From: Duganella sp. sic0402
GTDB taxonomy: Bacteria > Pseudomonadota > Gammaproteobacteria > Burkholderiales > Burkholderiaceae_D
Direction: 5' to 3'
Assembly: GCF_019219065.1 (NCBI RefSeq)
Contig: NZ_JAHUWK010000011.1
Location: 169,110 to 233,109 of the forward strand
DNA length: 64,000 bases
In this document: in pieces, positions 53,290 to 62,725 of the stretch
Layout of the letters: every line of letters begins with the position of its first letter
Numbering within the stretch: the stretch's first letter is position 1
Position numbers and translations under genes: made by a program
Notes under the pieces: model-generated
The model's database searches: none
Seen by the model: the letters and a program-made list of their open reading frames with translations, nothing else
Told to the model about the DNA's origin: nothing

Positions 53290-54216
53290 TCAGTCTTCGC
53301 GCTGCAGGGAGATGATACCTGCAACCGGGGCCGGGGTCGAACATGGCTCTTCGTCGAAGGCGATGTCGCCCAGCGGGTTGGCGATGCCGTCGGTCTTGAG
53401 GTCCTTGAAGCCGAACAGGTCGCGGTCCATCAGGTGCGATGGCACCACCGTCGACAGCGAGGAGAAGATGTTTTCCACGCGGCCTGGATGTTTTTTCTCC
53501 CAGTCGCGCAGCATGTTCTTGATCTGCTTGCGTTGCAGGTTTTCCTGCGAGCCGCACAGGTCGCACGGAATGATCGGGAAGTTCTTCACCTCGGCGTAGC
53601 GCTCGGTGTCTTCTTCCTTCACATAGGCCAGCGGGCGGATCACCATGTGCTTGCCGTCGTCCGACACCAGCTTGGCCGGCATGCCCTTGATTTTCCCGCC
53701 GAAGAACATATTCAGGAAGAAGGTTTCGAGGATGTCGTCGCGGTGGTGGCCCAGCGCGATCTTGTTGCAGCCCAGTTCATCGGCCACGCGGTACAGAATG
53801 CCGCGGCGCAGGCGCGAGCACAGCGAGCAGGTGGTTTTGCCTTCCGGGATCAGGCGCTTGACGATGCTGTAGGTGTCCTGGTTTTCGATGTGGTAGGGGA
53901 TGCCCAGCTTGTCCAGGTAGGCCGGCAGGATATCGGCCGGGAAGTTCGGCTGCTTCTGGTCCAGGTTGACGGCCACGATGTCGAAGTGGATCGGCGCGCG
54001 CTCGCGCAGCGTCATCAGGATGTCCAGCAGCGCGTACGAGTCCTTGCCGCCGGACAGGCAGACCATGACCTTGTCGCCGTCTTCAATCATATTGAAGTCG
54101 CCGATGGCCTGGCCGACCAGGCGGCACAGGCGCTTGTGCAGCTTGTTGTTTTCGTGGGCGATTTTTTCAGCGGCCTTGGCGCTGAGCGTGTCTTTGTCTT
54201 CGATAACTGCGTTCAT
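53290..54216 (-). CDS. ttcA: tRNA 2-thiocytidine synthetase TtcA
   Basis: Iron-sulfur enzyme that thiolates cytidine 32 of certain tRNAs using ATP. 308 residues. PP-loop SGGKDS at 55-60; C-x-x-C in TTCSLCSRLRRG near 130 for the 4Fe-4S cluster, plus Cys pair in PCDLCGS near 222. GHHRDDILETFFLNMFFGG is also characteristic. It overlaps folB by 4 bases, so the two are translated together. Confidence 0.96.
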   Translation of the reverse strand: MNAVIEDKDTLSAKAAEKIAHENNKLHKRLCRLVGQAIGDFNMIEDGDKVMVCLSGGKDSYALLDILMTLRERAPIHFDIVAVNLDQKQPNFPADILPAYLDKLGIPYHIENQDTYSIVKRLIPEGKTTCSLCSRLRRGILYRVADELGCNKIALGHHRDDILETFFLNMFFGGKIKGMPAKLVSDDGKHMVIRPLAYVKEEDTERYAEVKNFPIIPCDLCGSQENLQRKQIKNMLRDWEKKHPGRVENIFSSLSTVVPSHLMDRDLFGFKDLKTDGIANPLGDIAFDEEPCSTPAPVAGIISLQRED

Positions 54217-54611
54217 GCTGCTTCCTTGATCTTGAATACTTCAACGCCGACGCCTTCGCAATCCGGATACACGTCGGGCTTCATGGTGGAGACGCGCGCC
54301 GCGCGCACGCTCGGGTGTTCCAGCATGGCGCGCACGATGTCGTCGCACAGGGTTTCCTGCAACTGCACATGGCCGCGCGCCATGCGGGCGGCGATGGTGT
54401 TGCGCATGAAGTCGTAGTCCACCACTTCTTCCAGCTGGTCATGGGTCGGCGACGACAGCGCCAGCGGGATGTACAGGTCGACGTTGATCAGCAAGCGCTG
54501 CTCGCCCTTTTTCTCGAACTCGTAAACGCCGATGTTGATCATGACTTCGTAGTTGCGCAGGAACAGGCGGCGGCAGTCGTTCAGTTGCGGGTGTATCAGG
54601 GCGGACAGCAT
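54213..54611 (-). CDS. folB: Dihydroneopterin aldolase
   Basis: Enzyme of folate synthesis that cleaves dihydroneopterin to 6-hydroxymethyl-dihydropterin and glycolaldehyde, in the cytoplasm. 132 residues, typical FolB/FolX size. Landmarks: the NIGVYEFEKKGEQRLLINVD segment, the catalytic region VVDYDFMRNTI, and a late VxVxKPxA-like strand (VRAARVSTMKPDVYPDC). FolB and FolX are hard to tell apart by sequence. It follows an SDR gene that may act on pterins, and overlaps ttcA by 4 bases. Confidence 0.92.
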   Translation of the reverse strand: MLSALIHPQLNDCRRLFLRNYEVMINIGVYEFEKKGEQRLLINVDLYIPLALSSPTHDQLEEVVDYDFMRNTIAARMARGHVQLQETLCDDIVRAMLEHPSVRAARVSTMKPDVYPDCEGVGVEVFKIKEAA

Positions 54612-54633
54612 GGATTACCTTCTAGAGATTAAA

Positions 54634-55431
54634 TTATTTAGCCAAAAACATCACATCGCGCGGCAGCGGCACCAGGTGCTGTCCGCCGTCGACCAGCAGC
54701 GTGGCGCCGGTCATTGCGCGCGCCGAGGCTGCGTACACCACGGCGTCGGCGATGTCTTCAGGGGTGCTGGAACGGCCCAGCGGCGTTTGCTGGTGCGCGT
54801 TGGCGAAACCGGCTTCGGTCTGGTCGCCGGACAGCATGGTGATGCCCGGCGCTACGCCGATCACCCGCAACCTGGGCGCCAGCTGCTGCGCCAGCATGGT
54901 GGTGGCAGTGTGCAGCGCAGCCTTGGACAGGGTGTACGACAAAAAATCAGGATTGAGATTGTACAGCTTCTGGTCCAGCAGATTGATGACGGCGGCCTGG
55001 CCGCCTTCCGGCGTGGCGGCATGCAGCGCCTGCGCCAGCAGGACCGGCGCGGCGACGTTGGCGCGCATGTGGGCGTCCAGCAGGGAAGGGCTGAAGTCCG
55101 TGGCGCTGTCGTATTCGAAGATGGAGGCGTTGTTGACCACGCACTGCACCCGGCCCAGCGCCGCCGTGGCGCGCGGCAGCAGCTCGCGCACTGCTGCTTC
55201 ATCGGCCAGGTCGCATTGCAGCGCGACGGCGCGGCGGCCCAGCGCGATGATCTCGCTGGCCACCTCGGCAGCGTCGGCGGCCGAGGCGCGGTAGTGCACC
55301 GCCACGTCCCAGCCGGCGCGCGCCAGGCCGAGCGCGATGGCGCGGCCGATGCGGCGTGCGGCGCCGGTAACGAGGGCCACGCGGGCGGGTTCATGCGGAG
55401 GCGTGGCGGAGTTGTCCTGTGCTGTCATCAT
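54634..55431 (-). CDS. SDR oxidoreductase, pteridine-reductase/FolM-like
   Basis: 265-residue NADPH-dependent short-chain dehydrogenase. The cofactor loop TGAARRIG (22-29) has the R-R form of pteridine reductases (TG-x3-R-x-G) rather than the usual TGxxxGxG. Active-site Tyr and Lys are in YTLSK near 167, and N-N-A-S is present. Position next to folB supports a role in reducing dihydromonapterin or dihydrofolate (FolM). Biochemical identity is inference; other SDR roles are possible. Its start is 24 bases from that of the divergent methyltransferase. Confidence 0.8.
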   Translation of the reverse strand: MMTAQDNSATPPHEPARVALVTGAARRIGRAIALGLARAGWDVAVHYRASAADAAEVASEIIALGRRAVALQCDLADEAAVRELLPRATAALGRVQCVVNNASIFEYDSATDFSPSLLDAHMRANVAAPVLLAQALHAATPEGGQAAVINLLDQKLYNLNPDFLSYTLSKAALHTATTMLAQQLAPRLRVIGVAPGITMLSGDQTEAGFANAHQQTPLGRSSTPEDIADAVVYAASARAMTGATLLVDGGQHLVPLPRDVMFLAK

Positions 55432-55455
55432 GTTTGAACTGGATATAATGCCGGG

Positions 55456-56607
55456 ATGTCCTTACCCGTACCTTCTAGCGACGCGCTGGCCGCGTCCCAC
55501 GCCTTGCAGCACCTGATTGCCGCCGAGATCGAAAGCAACGCAGGCGCTATTTCCTTCGCCCGCTATATGGAGCTGGCGCTGTACGCGCCCGGTCTGGGCT
55601 ATTACAGCGGCGGCTCCGCCAAACTTGGCAAAGATGGCGATTTTACAACCGCTCCCGAGCTGTCGCCCTTGTTCGGCGCAGCGCTGGCGCAGGTTGCAGC
55701 CGCTATTATCCCCCAAAGCGCGCCGAACATCCTCGAATTCGGCGCCGGCACCGGCAAGCTGGCGTTTGACATCCTGACCGAGCTGGCCACCGCCGGCGTC
55801 ACGGTGGACAAGTATTACATCGTCGAGCTGTCCGGCGAGCTGCGCGGCCGGCAGCAGGAAAAGCTGCGCGATTTCCCGCAGGTCGCGTGGCTGGATGCGC
55901 TGCCGGCGTCGTTTGACGGCGTCATCTTCGGCAACGAGGTGCTGGATGCGATGCCGGTCCAGCTGGCCATCAAGCATCCCGACGGCTGGCAGGAATTGCA
56001 GGTCACGGTCAGGGAGGGCGGCTTCCAGTATCTCGAAGTGCCGGCCAGCGCCGAGCTGCTGGCGCAGATCGCGCGCCAGATTCCCGGACACGATCTGCTG
56101 CCGGCCGGCTATGTGACCGAGCTGCATGGCGTGGCGTGCGGCTTTATGGCGACGCTGGCGCGCATGCTGGACCAAGGCAAGGCCAACGCCGCCTTCCTGT
56201 TCGATTATGGCTTCCCGGCGCATGAGTTTTATTTCGAGCAGCGCGTGACCGGCACGCTGATGTGCCATTACCGCCATCATGCGCATCCGGACCCGTTCTA
56301 TTATCCCGGCTTGCAAGACATCACCGCCCACGTCGATTTCACCGCGATGGCGCTGGCGGCGCAGGACGCCGGCATCGGGGTGCTGGGCTATCTGAACCAG
56401 TCCGGCTTCCTGCTGGGCGCCGGCATCGGCGAACTGCTGCTGCGCACCGATCTTGCCGACGCGGCCGCCTACCTGCCGCAGTCGCGCGCGCTGCAAAAGC
56501 TGGTATCGCCGGCCGAGATGGGCGAGTTGTTCAAAGTGCTGGCGGTGGGTAAGGGCGTAGAGTTGCCTGAAAACATAATCTTGCAGGATCGCAGCCATCG
56601 ATTGTAG
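55456..56607 (+). CDS. MidA/NDUFAF7-family SAM-dependent methyltransferase
   Basis: 383-residue class I methyltransferase of the family whose mitochondrial member NDUFAF7 dimethylates an arginine in complex I. The SAM motif ILEFGAGTGKLAFDIL is at about 93-107, followed by GNEVLDAMPVQ and the family-specific FDYGFPAHEFYFEQR and GYLNQSGFLLGAG. Bacterial targets are unknown. It is divergent from the SDR gene. Confidence 0.93.
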   Translation: MSLPVPSSDALAASHALQHLIAAEIESNAGAISFARYMELALYAPGLGYYSGGSAKLGKDGDFTTAPELSPLFGAALAQVAAAIIPQSAPNILEFGAGTGKLAFDILTELATAGVTVDKYYIVELSGELRGRQQEKLRDFPQVAWLDALPASFDGVIFGNEVLDAMPVQLAIKHPDGWQELQVTVREGGFQYLEVPASAELLAQIARQIPGHDLLPAGYVTELHGVACGFMATLARMLDQGKANAAFLFDYGFPAHEFYFEQRVTGTLMCHYRHHAHPDPFYYPGLQDITAHVDFTAMALAAQDAGIGVLGYLNQSGFLLGAGIGELLLRTDLADAAAYLPQSRALQKLVSPAEMGELFKVLAVGKGVELPENIILQDRSHRL

Positions 56608-56713
56608 ACAAAACAGCACAATAGGCAGAGCAGCAACTCAAATCGGTGTCTGATCTCTGAGTTGCATGCGCTAAGATGGGCTATGATGACTGATTCTGCG
56701 TCGATTTCCTGCT

Positions 56714-57730
56714 ATGGCTAAGATACACACCCACTATGACAACCTGAAAGTGTCGCGCATGGCGCCACAGGAGGTCATACGTGCCGCGTACAAGGCGCTC
56801 AGCCAAAAGTATCATCCGGACAAAAATCCTGGGGATGAGAAGGCGGCGCGTATCATGGCCATACTCAACAGCGCCTACGAAACCCTGTCCGACGCCCAGC
56901 GCCGCAAGGAGCATGACGAATGGATCGCGTCGGAAGAGTGGGAAATCGAGTGGCTGGAGAGCACCCGCCACGAGGAAGGCAGCAAGGCGCGCCACGACAG
57001 CACCTGGCATCCTGAACACGTCCATGAAGCTGCGCCACGGCGCCGGCGCCGCCGCGACTGGCGCTTCTGGGGCGGCCTGGCTGCCTGCCTGGCGCTGGGC
57101 TGGATCGGCGGCGCCACCATGGTGGCCGAGCCGCAGATAATGGGCAGCCTGCTGAGCAGCGCCTGGGGCGGCAAGAACGGCGGCATCAATGCCAACGCCG
57201 CCACGCCGGACGCCGCCGCGCATGCGCCTCGCGAGCAGAAGGATGCGCGCGCCGAGCAGCGTGACAGCTGGGCCACGGTGCGGCTGTCCGATTCGCTCAC
57301 GGTCAAGCCGTCGCCGGTCAAGGTGGCGGCCACCTCGCAGATCGTGCTGCCGAGCGCAGGCGCCGAATGCGACAGCGAAACCCAGACGCAAACCCTGGTG
57401 GCGCCCAACGGCGAGCCGTGGCCGGCCCGCTCCGGCTATATGGAAGGTTTCCCGGTCGGCAATCGCGGCGACGAGATGCAGCTGACGCTGGACAACAGCA
57501 GTAATAGCTCGGCAGTCTTCATCAAGGTCTACGATATGGACCGCCGTTCGAATGTGCGCTACGCCTATGTGCAGGCGCATGACAAGCTGCTGGTCGATAA
57601 GCTGAGCAACGGCAAGTACGAAATCCGCTACCAGAACCTCGACGTCGGCGCCAATCCGGGCGCCTGCGGCGGCGCCAATCGCACCGCCACGGCCGCGATG
57701 GAAACCGGGGCGTCCCCCGTCAACAACTAG
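56714..57730 (+). CDS. Membrane-anchored J-domain protein
   Basis: 338-residue DnaJ-like co-chaperone. N-terminal J domain (about 5-70) has the HPD tripeptide at 34-36 (QKYHPDKNPG). A basic stretch (RRRRRRDW) precedes one TM helix (about 118-136), and the C-terminal 200 residues face the other side. There is no Gly/Phe or zinc-finger region, so this is a type III J-protein that probably recruits DnaK to a membrane site. The late domain (AECDSETQTQ onward to CGGANRT) has Cys residues and no family I know. Confidence 0.85.
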   Translation: MAKIHTHYDNLKVSRMAPQEVIRAAYKALSQKYHPDKNPGDEKAARIMAILNSAYETLSDAQRRKEHDEWIASEEWEIEWLESTRHEEGSKARHDSTWHPEHVHEAAPRRRRRRDWRFWGGLAACLALGWIGGATMVAEPQIMGSLLSSAWGGKNGGINANAATPDAAAHAPREQKDARAEQRDSWATVRLSDSLTVKPSPVKVAATSQIVLPSAGAECDSETQTQTLVAPNGEPWPARSGYMEGFPVGNRGDEMQLTLDNSSNSSAVFIKVYDMDRRSNVRYAYVQAHDKLLVDKLSNGKYEIRYQNLDVGANPGACGGANRTATAAMETGASPVNN

Positions 57731-57807
57731 AGCTTCAGTGCAGCGCCAATAACAGTTGTCACAGGGGGGGAATCTGATTATCCTGAGGGCAACCACAGGA
57801 GATGCGC

Positions 57808-59385
57808 ATGACCGATTCCAACGATGACAACTGGCTGATCGATGAAGACGAGGATGAGCTTCCGGCCAGTGGTCTCGGTGCCCCCGACCAGCGTTTATGG
57901 CGGGTGCTGATTGTCGACGACGATGTCGATGTGCATGCGGTGACGCGGCTGGCCTTGCGCAATGTGAGCTTCAAGGGCCGCGAGCTGGAACTGTTCTCTG
58001 CCTACAGCGGGCGCGAAGCGTTCGACATCCTGCGCGACACGCCGGACATTGCGCTGGTGCTGCTGGATGTGGTGATGGAAACCGACGACGCTGGCCTGAT
58101 CCTGGCGCGGCGCATCCGGGAGGAACTCCACAATTCGATCGTGCGGGTGGTGCTGCGTACCGGCCAGCCGGGCCAGGCGCCGGAGCAGCGCGTCATCATC
58201 GAATACGATATCAACGACTACAAGGCCAAGACCGAGCTGACCACGCAGAAGCTGTTCACCACGGTGATCTCGGCGCTGCGCGCCTACGAGAGTCTGAACA
58301 TGCTGGAGCGCAGCCGGGTCGGGCTGGGCAAGATCCTGGCCGGCGCCACCAATCTGTACCAGATCCATTCGCTGCGCGAGTTCGCCTCCGGTGTGCTGAA
58401 CCAGGTCAGCGCGATCCTGGATGTCGGCTCGGACGGCGTGCTGTGCCTGATGCAGGGCGACACCGGCGTCACCACCGTGGTGGCGGCCACCGGCAATTAC
58501 GCGGCGCTCAACGACGCCGAGCTGATGCCGGCCGGGCACCCGCTGTGGCCGACCATCTCCAAGGCTTTCGCGGAAAAGAAATCGCAGTTCGAGCATCCGG
58601 CCAATGTGCTGTTCATCCACACGCAGGAAAACCGCGAGGTGGCGATTTCGGTCACGCCGCCATGGCCGCTGGCGCAAATCCAGCGCGACCTGCTGGAAGT
58701 GTTCTGCCAGCGGATCGCGGCGGCGTTCGACAATCTGTATATGTTCGGCCAGCTGCGCAAGGCGCAGGAAGCCACGGTGGTGGCGCTGGCCGACCTGGCG
58801 GAATTCCGCGACAGCGGCACCGGCGGCCATGTGCGGCGGGTGCAGATGCTGTCGTCGACGCTGGCGCAGCGGCTGCACGAGCGTGGCGCCTATCCGGACG
58901 AAATCACGCCGCAGCTGCTGGAAATGATCGGCCTGGCGTCGATCCTGCATGACGTGGGCAAGGTGGCGACGCCGGACCATATCCTGCTCAAGCCGGGCAT
59001 TCACACGCCGGAAGAGCGCGCCGAAATGCAGCAGCACGCGGCGGTGGGCAAGACCATCCTGGAACGCGCGGCGAATATGGTAGATGGCGTCAGCTACCTG
59101 ACCTATGGCGCGCAGATCGCTGGCGGCCACCACGAGCACTGGGACGGCGGCGGCTATCCCAACCAGCTGAAGGGCAGCGCGATTCCGCTGGCGGCGCGTA
59201 TCGTGGCGGTGGTCGACGTATTCGACTCGCTGCTGCATGAGCGCCCGTACAAGGAGCCGTGGCCGCACGCCGAGGCGGTGGCCTACATCAAGGACCGCGC
59301 CGGCAAGCAGTTCGACCCCGAAGTGGTGGCCGCGCTACTGGATATGATCGAACGCGACCCCGCCATCGGCCAAACCCCCAACTGA
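57808..59385 (+). CDS. Response regulator with DUF3369 and HD-GYP domains
   Basis: 525-residue predicted cyclic-di-GMP phosphodiesterase. REC domain (about 32-155) with phosphoacceptor Asp87 (VLLDVVM) after acidic DDD; DUF3369 (about 165-330); HD-GYP (about 335-520) with HDVGK and HHEHWDGGGYP, all catalytic ligands present. The start MTDSNDDN is chosen because AGGAG lies 6 bases upstream; an ATG two codons earlier abuts it. The stop codon falls in a 15-base sequence identical to the arm of the 66-bp palindrome at 7163. Convergent with a GGDEF-EAL gene; no histidine kinase is adjacent. Confidence 0.94.
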   Translation: MTDSNDDNWLIDEDEDELPASGLGAPDQRLWRVLIVDDDVDVHAVTRLALRNVSFKGRELELFSAYSGREAFDILRDTPDIALVLLDVVMETDDAGLILARRIREELHNSIVRVVLRTGQPGQAPEQRVIIEYDINDYKAKTELTTQKLFTTVISALRAYESLNMLERSRVGLGKILAGATNLYQIHSLREFASGVLNQVSAILDVGSDGVLCLMQGDTGVTTVVAATGNYAALNDAELMPAGHPLWPTISKAFAEKKSQFEHPANVLFIHTQENREVAISVTPPWPLAQIQRDLLEVFCQRIAAAFDNLYMFGQLRKAQEATVVALADLAEFRDSGTGGHVRRVQMLSSTLAQRLHERGAYPDEITPQLLEMIGLASILHDVGKVATPDHILLKPGIHTPEERAEMQQHAAVGKTILERAANMVDGVSYLTYGAQIAGGHHEHWDGGGYPNQLKGSAIPLAARIVAVVDVFDSLLHERPYKEPWPHAEAVAYIKDRAGKQFDPEVVAALLDMIERDPAIGQTPN

Positions 59386-59394
59386 CCCCGGATT
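59380..59394 (+). repeat. Partial copy of the 66-bp palindrome arm
   Basis: AACTGACCCCGGATT is identical to bases 7214-7228, the outer end of the right arm of the palindrome. Here only one arm end is present and the TGA in it is the stop of the HD-GYP gene, between two convergent cyclic-di-GMP genes. Confidence 0.6.
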
Positions 59395-59397
59395 GGC

Positions 59398-62300
59398 TCA
59401 GGCGGCGGCGATGCTGGCGGCGCGGACCATCGCTTCGAATTGCGCTACCGGCATCGGTTTGGCGAACAGGTAGCCTTGCGCTTCGTCGCATTGCTTGGCG
59501 CGCAGGAAGTCGCGCTGGGCCTGGGTTTCTACGCCTTCGGCGATCACCTCCAGGCCGAGCGAGTGCGCCAGAGCGATGGTGGCGGCGACAATTACCGCAT
59601 CATTCGGATCGCTTTCGATATCTTTTACGAAACCACGGTCGATCTTGATGCGGTCGATTTCAAACAGCTTCAGGTAGCTCAGCGACGAGTAGCCTGTGCC
59701 GAAGTCGTCAATCGCTACTTTGATGCCGCGCGAGCGTAATTCGATCAGCAGCGCGCGGCTGCGTTCCGGATCCTGCATCGCCGCCGATTCGGTAATCTCC
59801 AGTTCCAGCAAGGCCGGGTCGATGCCGTGGCTGTGCAGCATGCGGTCCAGGTGCGGCAGCAGGCCTGGGCCGTGGCACTGGCGTGCCGACAGGTTGACCG
59901 CCAGCCGCAGGTGCGCCAGTTCTGGCACACTCCACGCATGCAGCAGTGTGCAGGCGCGCTGCAGCACCCAGTCGCCCAGCGGCAGGATCAGGCCCGATTC
60001 TTCGGCGATCGGAATAAAGCGGTCCGGCCCCACCATGCCCAGCTCTGGATGGTGCCAGCGCAGCAGCGCTTCGGCGCCGATGATGCGCTGTGTCGCCAGC
60101 TCCACCTGCGGCTGCAGATACAGTTCGAATTCGTCCTGCTCCAGCGCCTGCCACAGCCGGCTTTCCAGCATCAGCCGATCGTGGGTGGCGGTGTTCATCT
60201 CCTCTGAGAAGAACTGGAAGTTGCCGCGCCCCTGGCTCTTGGCGGCGTACATCGCGGTGTCGGCGTGGCGCATCAGCGTACCGGCGTCTTCGCCGTCGCC
60301 GGGGAACATGGCCACGCCAACGCTGGCGCCGCTGTGCACGGTTTTGCCGTTCAGGTGATACGGCGCGGTCAGCGCGTCGACAATGCGCACCGCGATGTTG
60401 GAGGCGTCGTCCGGCGAGATGGCGCCGTCGGTGACCACGATGAATTCATCGCCGCCCAGGCGGGCAATGGTGTCGACTTCGCGCAGCAGTTCCTGTAGCC
60501 GCTGCGACACCGCCACCAGCAGCAGGTCGCCGGTTTCGTGGCCGTGGGTGTCGTTGATTTTCTTGAAGTGATCCAGGTCGATGAACAGCACCGCCGCCAT
60601 GCCGCCGTTGCGCCGCGTCTGCGCCAGCAGCTGCTCCAGCCGCAGGTTCAGCGACAGCCGGTTCGCCAGGCCGGTCAGGGTGTCGTGGTGCGCCAGGCGG
60701 TGGATGCGCTCCTGCGCCATATGCTGTTCGGTCAGGTCGTGCAGGATGGCGACGAACAAGTGCTCGTCCGGCAGCTCCACTTCCGACACCGACATCGCCA
60801 GCGGGAATTCACTGCCGTCGCTGCGCCAGCCGGGCAGCTCGTATTCGTGGGTGACGCCGCAGGCGATCATGCGCAGCAGGCCCGCCGCATCCAGGCCCGC
60901 CGCTTCGCCGACACCAACCGGTATCAGGCTGTCCAGCGGCAGCGTCACCATTTTCTCCGGCGCGTAGCCGAACAGCCGGCCGGCAGCGGCGTTGGCCGAC
61001 ATCAGCATGCCGTTGCTGTCGATGGTGAGGATGGCATCGGCCGCCTTGTTGAGGATCGCCTGCAGGCGCGCTTCGCGCTGGCGCAGCCGCGAGGTGGAGT
61101 CTTTTACCTCGGCCTGGATGCGCGCGCGCTCGCCGCTGATCAGCATCATCAGCGTGCCCAGCAGGCCGGTCAGCAGCAGGCCGCAGGTCAGCACGGTCCA
61201 GCTTTGCCAGCCGCGCTGCTGTTGCAGATAGGCCGGCGTCGGCGCCAGCGTCAGTTCGTAGATGCGGCCGCCGAAGTGCAGCTGGCGCTGGAAGTCGCCG
61301 GCGTCCACCGCGCGCCCCAGCGTGTCCTGCACCACGCGGCGCGGACCTTCGTCGTCGGTGTCCTCAAAGCGCAGCAGGAAGTGCGGGAATTCGGAACGCT
61401 TCAGCGCCTGGTTCAGGCAGTCGTCGAACTGCATCGAGATCAGCAAGGCGCCGATGGCCTGGCGATGGCTGCCGGGCGGGTAGACGGTTTGCAGCAGCAG
61501 CAGGCCGGGACCGGCGTTTCGCGGCAGGATTTGCAGCGGCCCGGTGGCGGTCGGCTGGCCGGACTGGATGGCCCGTTCCAGCGCGTCGCGCCGCTGCGGA
61601 TCGTGCAGGAAGTCCAGGCCGAGGTAGACGCGGCTGGCGGCCGGTTCAATGAAGGTGGCGGCGAAGTAGCGTTCGCGCTGGCTGGCAATGGTGAATGTGC
61701 CGGCGTCATCGCGCTCGCGGATGCGGTAGCCGGGCGCCGCGTGCTGGCTCGCCCAGGCTTCGAATGCGCCGCGCTCGCTGCCTTCAACCGGCCTCAGCCA
61801 GGCCATCGACAGCAGCTCCGGGCGCTGGTCGAGATAGCCGTGCGCCAGGTTGCTGAAGTCGTCGGCGCCAATCGCACGGCGCGGATCGTTGAGCGCCTTG
61901 GCCATCGCGTAAATGAAGCGTTCGTGTTCGCTGAACTGCGCCTGCAGCAGGTCGCCGGTCTGTTGCGCCTTGAGGCGGAAGGTTTGCAGCTGCTGGTTGC
62001 TTTCCCAGCGGTCCGCTTGCAGGTAGATGGCGATGAAGGCGCCGGCCGACAGCACCAGCGGCAGGCCGACCAGCGTGCGGCGGCGCGCCCACAGCGCGCG
62101 CGGCCGGCCGATGGCGATCCAGGTCAGCGGTGCCGCCAGCAGGATGCCGATGGTGTCGCCCATCCACCAGGCCAGCCAGTCGGCAGCCAGGCCGTCGCGC
62201 TGCAGGATGCCGAGCGCCAGCATGCCGGACACCGACACCGTGCTCGACACCAGCGTGACCGTGGTGGCCAGCAGAATGAAGCGCACCACATCGCGGCCTG

Positions 62301-62655
62301 AGCCGATCGCCTGGTCGATATAGCGGCGGAACAGCACGCTGCCCACCCAGGCTTGCAGCGCCGCGCCCAAGGCCGGTGCAGCTGCGCCCGCCAGCGCGGC
62401 GGAAGTGATGCCGCCAGGGCTGAGCCACGGGTAGACCAGGTTGACCGACAGGGAACCGAGCGCCACCGCTGGCAGCATGCGCGCACCGCCGGCCACGCAG
62501 GCGGCCAATGCGATACCGGCCGGCAGAAAGATCGGGGACGCATAGCCCGGCGGCAGCGCCAGCAGCAGACCGAGCCGGCCGGTGGCGAAGTACACGGCCC
62601 ACAGGACCAGATTGGCGAACAGCAAAGTAGGCCAGCGACCGCTTCGATTCTTCAA
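59398..62655 (-). CDS. MASE1-CHASE-PAS-GGDEF-EAL protein
   Basis: About 1085-residue inner-membrane cyclic-di-GMP enzyme. MASE1 with about eight TMs (to residue 230), CHASE-like periplasmic sensor (about 235-465), a TM (about 480-500), PAS (about 530-640), GGDEF (about 655-815) and EAL (about 830-1080). The GGDEF motif is intact and an inhibitory I-site RxxD lies five residues before it (REVD). EAL reads EALLRW with DDFGTGYSSL. Both activities are possible. Start codons available are TTG only; the one given lies 8 bases after GGAG, and another TTG two codons upstream is an alternative. Confidence 0.93.
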   Translation of the reverse strand: MKNRSGRWPTLLFANLVLWAVYFATGRLGLLLALPPGYASPIFLPAGIALAACVAGGARMLPAVALGSLSVNLVYPWLSPGGITSAALAGAAAPALGAALQAWVGSVLFRRYIDQAIGSGRDVVRFILLATTVTLVSSTVSVSGMLALGILQRDGLAADWLAWWMGDTIGILLAAPLTWIAIGRPRALWARRRTLVGLPLVLSAGAFIAIYLQADRWESNQQLQTFRLKAQQTGDLLQAQFSEHERFIYAMAKALNDPRRAIGADDFSNLAHGYLDQRPELLSMAWLRPVEGSERGAFEAWASQHAAPGYRIRERDDAGTFTIASQRERYFAATFIEPAASRVYLGLDFLHDPQRRDALERAIQSGQPTATGPLQILPRNAGPGLLLLQTVYPPGSHRQAIGALLISMQFDDCLNQALKRSEFPHFLLRFEDTDDEGPRRVVQDTLGRAVDAGDFQRQLHFGGRIYELTLAPTPAYLQQQRGWQSWTVLTCGLLLTGLLGTLMMLISGERARIQAEVKDSTSRLRQREARLQAILNKAADAILTIDSNGMLMSANAAAGRLFGYAPEKMVTLPLDSLIPVGVGEAAGLDAAGLLRMIACGVTHEYELPGWRSDGSEFPLAMSVSEVELPDEHLFVAILHDLTEQHMAQERIHRLAHHDTLTGLANRLSLNLRLEQLLAQTRRNGGMAAVLFIDLDHFKKINDTHGHETGDLLLVAVSQRLQELLREVDTIARLGGDEFIVVTDGAISPDDASNIAVRIVDALTAPYHLNGKTVHSGASVGVAMFPGDGEDAGTLMRHADTAMYAAKSQGRGNFQFFSEEMNTATHDRLMLESRLWQALEQDEFELYLQPQVELATQRIIGAEALLRWHHPELGMVGPDRFIPIAEESGLILPLGDWVLQRACTLLHAWSVPELAHLRLAVNLSARQCHGPGLLPHLDRMLHSHGIDPALLELEITESAAMQDPERSRALLIELRSRGIKVAIDDFGTGYSSLSYLKLFEIDRIKIDRGFVKDIESDPNDAVIVAATIALAHSLGLEVIAEGVETQAQRDFLRAKQCDEAQGYLFAKPMPVAQFEAMVRAASIAAA

Positions 62656-62725
62656 ACGCAAGGCTCCGGGAGTCTCATAGGGTGCGGACGATTGTATAGG
62701 AAATCATGCAACATAAAAACAACAC

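Noticed and set aside
60538..62301. 587-codon plus-strand open frame
   Set aside because: Antisense to the GGDEF-EAL protein, whose domains are unmistakable; the plus-strand product is Gln/Arg/Ala-rich with no family match.
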